Shown here: positions 7,305 to 10,706 of the stretch, piece by piece | Layout of the letters: every line of letters begins with the position of its first letter | How positions within the stretch are numbered: position 1 is the first letter of the stretch | Assembly (NCBI GenBank): GCA_964361105.1 | Contig: CAYHZG010000013.1 | Location: 1-10,706 of the forward strand | Length of the DNA: 10,706 nucleotides | DNA from: CAYHZG01 sp964361105 | GTDB taxonomy: Bacteria > Patescibacteriota > Minisyncoccia > 2-02-FULL-40-12 | Reading direction: 5' to 3' | Notes under the pieces: model-generated | What the model saw: only the letters and a program-made list of their open reading frames with translations | The model's database searches: none | Told to the model about the DNA's origin: nothing | Translations under genes and position numbers: made by a program

Positions 7305-7835
7305 ATGGAATTTATAAAAACAAACATTGAAGGTTCGTATTTAATTCAACTTGCCAAGCGAGAGGATGACCGAGGCAATTTAACCCGCATATTCGGCAAG
7401 GATGAGTTTAAAAAAGTAAATATAAGCAATGAAATTGTTCAGGGCTATATTTCTTTTACAAAAAATAAAGGCACAATCAGAGGAATCCATTATCAGATTA
7501 AACCTCAAGAGATGGCCCAGTTGACCAGAGTTACCAGGGGTTCTATCTATGAAGTTATTGTTGATGTAAGACCTAACTCTCCGACATACCTGAAGTGGCA
7601 GGGTTTTAAGCTTAGCGATTCAGATATGAAATCACTGTATGTTCCTAAAGGCGTTGCCCACGGATTTTTAACCCTGGGAGACGATGTTGAATTTATAAAT
7701 TTATATACGGCGCCGTTTACGGCCGAATGTGAAAAAGGAATTAGATTTAATGATAAGAAATTTAATTTTGATTGGCCGGTAGCGGTAGAGCATGTTTCTG
7801 AAAAAGATTCATCTTGGCCGGATTTTAAAAGCTAA
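7305..7835 (+). CDS. RmlC-family cupin, divergent sugar-nucleotide 3,5-epimerase-like
   Basis: A 176-residue protein of normal RmlC length. It keeps the family core: the DDRG strand (21-24), TIRGIHYQ with the catalytic base H62, RVTRGSIYEVIVDVRPNSPTYLKW (75-98), YVPKGVAHGF (112-121), GIRFND (145-150), the DWP turn and SEKD with D168, the likely partner of H62. Two usual active-site residues differ in an ungapped alignment by eye: the Lys of the GKLVR segment is Q72, and the Tyr of the YYxP segment is F138. Classical RmlC epimerises 4-keto-6-deoxyhexose nucleotides at C3 and C5; loss of the acid Tyr could restrict or change the reaction. The gene starts 1 base after the SDR stop (TAATATG) and lies in the CDP-sugar cassette, so the substrate is likely a CDP-keto sugar rather than a dTDP sugar; that is inference. 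Confidence 0.87.
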   Translation: MEFIKTNIEGSYLIQLAKREDDRGNLTRIFGKDEFKKVNISNEIVQGYISFTKNKGTIRGIHYQIKPQEMAQLTRVTRGSIYEVIVDVRPNSPTYLKWQGFKLSDSDMKSLYVPKGVAHGFLTLGDDVEFINLYTAPFTAECEKGIRFNDKKFNFDWPVAVEHVSEKDSSWPDFKS

Positions 7836-7844
7836 TAAATAAAT

Positions 7845-9131
7845 ATGATTATCATTGATAAAAAATTAGAGGAATTAAAGAACAACAGCCAACTCATAAG
7901 AGTAGGCCTTGTTGGCGCCGGCTTTGCGGCTAAGGGTTTTATGCTTCAGCTTATTACTTCAACTCCGGGGATGAAGTTGAGCGCAGTTTCCAATAGGACT
8001 ATAGATACGGCGGAGGAGGCGCTGAAAGAACTTAATGCCAGTCCGATTAGGCGCGCGGATAATCAAAATGATTTAGATTCGGCTATTAAGTCAGGAGAAT
8101 ATGTTATCACCGATAATCCAATGCTGTTATGCAATTCTTCCTATATTGATGCAATTGTTGATGCTACCGGAGAAGTTGAATTTGGGGCAAAAGTGGCGAT
8201 GGAGGCGATAAAAAATAAAAAGCACATCGTTTTGATAAATGCCGAGCTTGATGCAACTTTGGGGCCGATATTAAAAAAGTACGCTGACGCTGCCGGAGTT
8301 ATCTATACCCAAGGAGACGGAGACCAGCCTGCGGTTTTAATGAATTTGATTAGGGAAGTAAAAATGTGGGGGTTTAAACCCATATTAGCGGGCAATATAA
8401 AAAGCTTGATTGATGCGAGGAGAACTCCGGAGACCCAGAAGGCGTTTGCCGAAGCCCATTTCCAGAGGCCGAAAATGATTACTTCTTTTGCCGATGGCAC
8501 AAAGATAGCCATGGAAATGGCCACAATCGGCAATGCCGTCGGGTTTGGAGTCGGAAAAAGAGGAATGTTCGGCCATCGCTGTGAGAGAGTGGAGCAAGCC
8601 GTTAATTTATTTCCGTTTGAAGAAATAAAAGACAGGCCGATAGTGGATTATATCTTGGGAGCCGAACCAAGTTTTGGAGTTTTTGTCTTGGCTTATAGCG
8701 AGCACCCGATAAAACAGAGGTATATGAAGGTCTATAAGATGGGCAATGGCCCAGTATATACATTTTACAGGCCATATCATTTAAGTCCTATTGAGACACC
8801 AGCCAGTGTGGCCAGAGCCGTATTAATGAAAGACGCCACCTTGGCTCCAGTCGGCAGGCCATTTTGTGATGTCATTACTTTAGCCAAAAAAGATCTTAAG
8901 AAAGGAGAAGTTTTGGACGGAATCGGCGGATTCACCTGTTATGGAGTTATTGAAAATTATGATGTCAGTTTGAAAGAAAATCTCTTGTCGATGGGTTTAA
9001 CGGACGGCTGTGTTTTAAAGAGAGATATAAAACAAGATGAAGTAATTACATATGCCGATGTTGAGCGGCCGGACGGTCGTTTATCAGATAAGTTAAGAGA
9101 AGAACAAACCAAACATTTCAAAAATGGATAA
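7845..9131 (+). CDS. Homoserine-dehydrogenase/DRL-like NAD(P) oxidoreductase with SAF domain
   Basis: A 428-residue protein. Residues 18-135 form a Rossmann domain with RVGLVGAGFAAKG (G21, G24, G26), IDAIVDATG (101-109) and the INAELD strand (131-136). The central part has the family signature GVIYTQGDGDQPAVLMNLI (151-169), as in homoserine-dehydrogenase-like and Brucella DRL (DXR-like, DXR-II) proteins. The C-terminal part, about 340-410, resembles a SAF domain (LAKKDLKKGEVLDGIGGFT, then LKRDIKQDEVITYADV). Such proteins are often misannotated as flagellar FlgA-like because of the SAF domain. DRL of Brucella abortus is known to catalyse the DXP reductoisomerase step of the MEP pathway. Here, inside a CDP-sugar cassette, a reductase or reductoisomerase acting on an activated sugar is more plausible, but this is inference. 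The start lies 9 bases after the cupin gene, and its last 8 bases overlap the next gene. Confidence 0.85.
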   Translation: MIIIDKKLEELKNNSQLIRVGLVGAGFAAKGFMLQLITSTPGMKLSAVSNRTIDTAEEALKELNASPIRRADNQNDLDSAIKSGEYVITDNPMLLCNSSYIDAIVDATGEVEFGAKVAMEAIKNKKHIVLINAELDATLGPILKKYADAAGVIYTQGDGDQPAVLMNLIREVKMWGFKPILAGNIKSLIDARRTPETQKAFAEAHFQRPKMITSFADGTKIAMEMATIGNAVGFGVGKRGMFGHRCERVEQAVNLFPFEEIKDRPIVDYILGAEPSFGVFVLAYSEHPIKQRYMKVYKMGNGPVYTFYRPYHLSPIETPASVARAVLMKDATLAPVGRPFCDVITLAKKDLKKGEVLDGIGGFTCYGVIENYDVSLKENLLSMGLTDGCVLKRDIKQDEVITYADVERPDGRLSDKLREEQTKHFKNG

Positions 9132-10032
9132 CAAAGAAAAACAATTGACATTAACCGTCGCTATACCCACTTGCTACGGAGGCGAATCTCTTTCGGACAC
9201 CGCCAAAGGTCTTAGAAATTCAAAAGGAGTGGGCAACTTCAGATTTATAATTTGCGCTGACCGCACGCCGATATCGCCTGAAATTAAATCCGAGCTTTCC
9301 AAATTGGGAGTTGAATTGATTTGGAATGAAAAAGAGGGGAGCCAGCTTAAAAAAATTAAGCAGACGGTTGATGTATGCAATAGCGATATTTATGTTTCCA
9401 CTCAAGACGATATAACCTTTGAACCCGGGACTTTAAAAGAAATACTGTCTGTTTTTCAGAGTAATCCAGAAGCAACCATGGTTGGGGCAAGAGTTTTGCC
9501 TTTGCCGCCTGAAACTTTTTTTGAGTCGGCAATGGCAAGTATGGTCAGGGTTATTGACCACATGGTCTTAAAATTAAAAGGCAAGAGCAACCATCTATTG
9601 GCCAGCGGTCGTTGTCTTGCATTTAGAACCGAGCATTTTAAAAGGTTTAATCTTCGCGAAAATATTGTAACCGGCGATATGTATATGTACTTGGAAAACA
9701 GGAGATTAGGCGGAAGGTTTGCCTTAGCAGACAAAGCTATTGTTAAAATCCGCTGTCCCCAAAAAATTAGCGACCAGGTGGGTCCAAGCAGCCGCTACCA
9801 ATATGCTCTAAAAGAAATGGTGTCTTATTTTGGTCAGCAAGTAGCAGCCGAATATAAAATCCCAATCAAGGCATTAGTTTTAAGCTTTTTAGAGGAATTT
9901 ATTAGGCATCCTATATCTTTGGTTTCTTATATGGGTGTGTTTATTTATACCAGATTAAATAAACAACCGGAAAAGAAAGTTATTGATCCTGTTTGGGATG
10001 TTGATACATCAACTAAACAAGTAAACAAGTAA
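9124..10032 (+). CDS. GT2-type membrane-associated glycosyltransferase
   Basis: A 302-residue GT-A-like protein. It opens with a beta strand LTVAIPTCYGGESL (9-22). It has an acidic metal-site candidate at D95-D96 in STQDDITFEPGTL, the strand ATMVGARVLPLP, the substrate-side SGRCLAFR (161-168), T183-G-D185 where GT2 enzymes have ED, and SSRY at 222-225 in the place of RW. A hydrophobic C-terminal stretch at about 246-276 suggests membrane attachment. The motifs are weaker than in modules 1 and 2 of the fusion, and the N-terminal nucleotide-binding Asp of the usual DDxS motif is not obvious (ICADRTP at 43-49 is the likely counterpart). Its start overlaps the stop of the SAF-domain gene by 8 bases, so translation is probably coupled. 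It may transfer the sugar made by the preceding four genes. Confidence 0.8.
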   Translation: MDNKEKQLTLTVAIPTCYGGESLSDTAKGLRNSKGVGNFRFIICADRTPISPEIKSELSKLGVELIWNEKEGSQLKKIKQTVDVCNSDIYVSTQDDITFEPGTLKEILSVFQSNPEATMVGARVLPLPPETFFESAMASMVRVIDHMVLKLKGKSNHLLASGRCLAFRTEHFKRFNLRENIVTGDMYMYLENRRLGGRFALADKAIVKIRCPQKISDQVGPSSRYQYALKEMVSYFGQQVAAEYKIPIKALVLSFLEEFIRHPISLVSYMGVFIYTRLNKQPEKKVIDPVWDVDTSTKQVNK

Positions 10033-10033
10033 A

Positions 10034-10706
10034 ATGAATCAGAAAGAAACAAAAAAATTAGGCCATATTGATATAGTCCAAAAGTATTTCTATCCAGTGG
10101 CGGCTGGTATAGAAACTAGTATTTTAGAGACTTACAGTATTCTTGTTAAAAATGGATGGGATGTTACCATCCATACCTCAAAAGACACATTAACCGAAAA
10201 AAATTATTTAACTGATAAAGATAAAATCAGGGGCATTGAGGTAAAAAGATATTCTTATAAATGGTACGGTTATTTTCCAGATATAAATTGGGGAATGACT
10301 AATCTCGTCTCTCTTCATAACTTTAATATTGTCCCTCACTTTTATGTATTTCTTAAGGCACTATTTTTGAAAATTACGGGCAAGAAGAATTTTGCCTTAG
10401 TTTTGACTCCCCATGGAGGATTTAATCCTGATTGGTCGATATTCTCTCCAATTCAGAGAACTATTAAAATAGTGTATCACTACACAATTGGTGTTTTATT
10501 GATAAATATTTGTGTTGATGCAGTTAGGACCATATCAAGATGGGAAAAAACAGAGATGATTAAAAAAGGAGTAAATTCCAAACTAATAGTTGTAATTGAT
10601 AATGGTATTGAAAGCGAGGCATTTGAAGATGTTGAAATTAAAGCCAGTCCTGAAATAAAGAAAATAGTTGAGGGATTAGGTAATTACATAATTCAGGTAG
10701 GCAGGA
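10034..10706 (+). CDS. GT4 glycosyltransferase, N-terminal part (3' cut by window end)
   Basis: The frame opens with ATG 1 base after the preceding TAA and stays open for 224 codons to the window edge. The translated start, HIDIVQKYFYPVAAGIETSI (11-30), is the GT4 N-terminal strand plus glycine-containing acceptor loop, followed by LVKNGWDVTIHTS. LVLTPHGGF lies mid-domain, VRTISRWEK matches the typical sensing/hinge helix, VVIDNGIE is the usual P-N-G-V/I hinge counterpart, and the window ends in IIQVGR, the start of the C-terminal domain. The EX7E motif would lie beyond the window. Hand counting gives about 32% GC over 10081-10680, lower than the genes upstream. It is a separate sequence from the GT4 module of the fusion protein, not a close duplicate. 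Confidence 0.85.
   Translation, partial: MNQKETKKLGHIDIVQKYFYPVAAGIETSILETYSILVKNGWDVTIHTSKDTLTEKNYLTDKDKIRGIEVKRYSYKWYGYFPDINWGMTNLVSLHNFNIVPHFYVFLKALFLKITGKKNFALVLTPHGGFNPDWSIFSPIQRTIKIVYHYTIGVLLINICVDAVRTISRWEKTEMIKKGVNSKLIVVIDNGIESEAFEDVEIKASPEIKKIVEGLGNYIIQVGR

Noticed and set aside
2..10706. Use of TGA as a sense codon (Gracilibacteria/SR1 type code).
   Set aside because: All seven genes are full or open frames under the standard bacterial code, with no TGA interrupting conserved domains.

Overview
The window is a tightly packed, single-strand block of seven protein-coding genes, all on the + strand, for surface-glycan synthesis and export. The first gene is cut at its 5' end and the last at its 3' end. 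I see no RNA genes, insertion sequences, CRISPR arrays, terminators or convincing promoters. No intergenic gap exceeds 9 bases, so the block reads as the interior of one operon. Moderate-to-low GC, near-zero spacing, A-rich start regions without Shine-Dalgarno motifs, TAA at all seven visible stops, standard use of TGA, a very large multi-domain glycosyltransferase and a Pro-Thr-rich surface protein together suggest a small-genome uncultured bacterium of the Candidate Phyla Radiation (Patescibacteria) type. That placement is inference; no marker gene is present.

Layout: 2-4624 is one open frame encoding at least 1540 residues that joins four normally separate proteins: a DPM1-like GT2 glycosyltransferase, a processive-synthase-like GT2 with a QxxRW motif and membrane helices, a Wzx-type flippase-like membrane domain, and a GT4 glycosyltransferase. 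4631-5542 encodes a membrane-anchored protein with a Pro-Thr repeat stalk and a matrixin-like domain whose zinc motif has lost its catalytic Glu and third His. 5547-9131 is a nucleotide-sugar cassette: RfbF (CDP-glucose synthesis), an extended SDR, a divergent RmlC-type cupin, and a homoserine-dehydrogenase/DRL-like oxidoreductase with a C-terminal SAF domain. 9124-10032 is a membrane-associated GT2 and 10034 to the end is the start of another GT4.

Taken together, the cassette would make an unusual CDP-activated sugar, the GT2 and GT4 enzymes would build it into a lipid-linked glycan, and the giant fusion would link assembly to flipping across the membrane. The points most worth following up are the four-module fusion, the inactivated matrixin, and the CDP-sugar cassette, which has no recognisable CDP-glucose 4,6-dehydratase in view.
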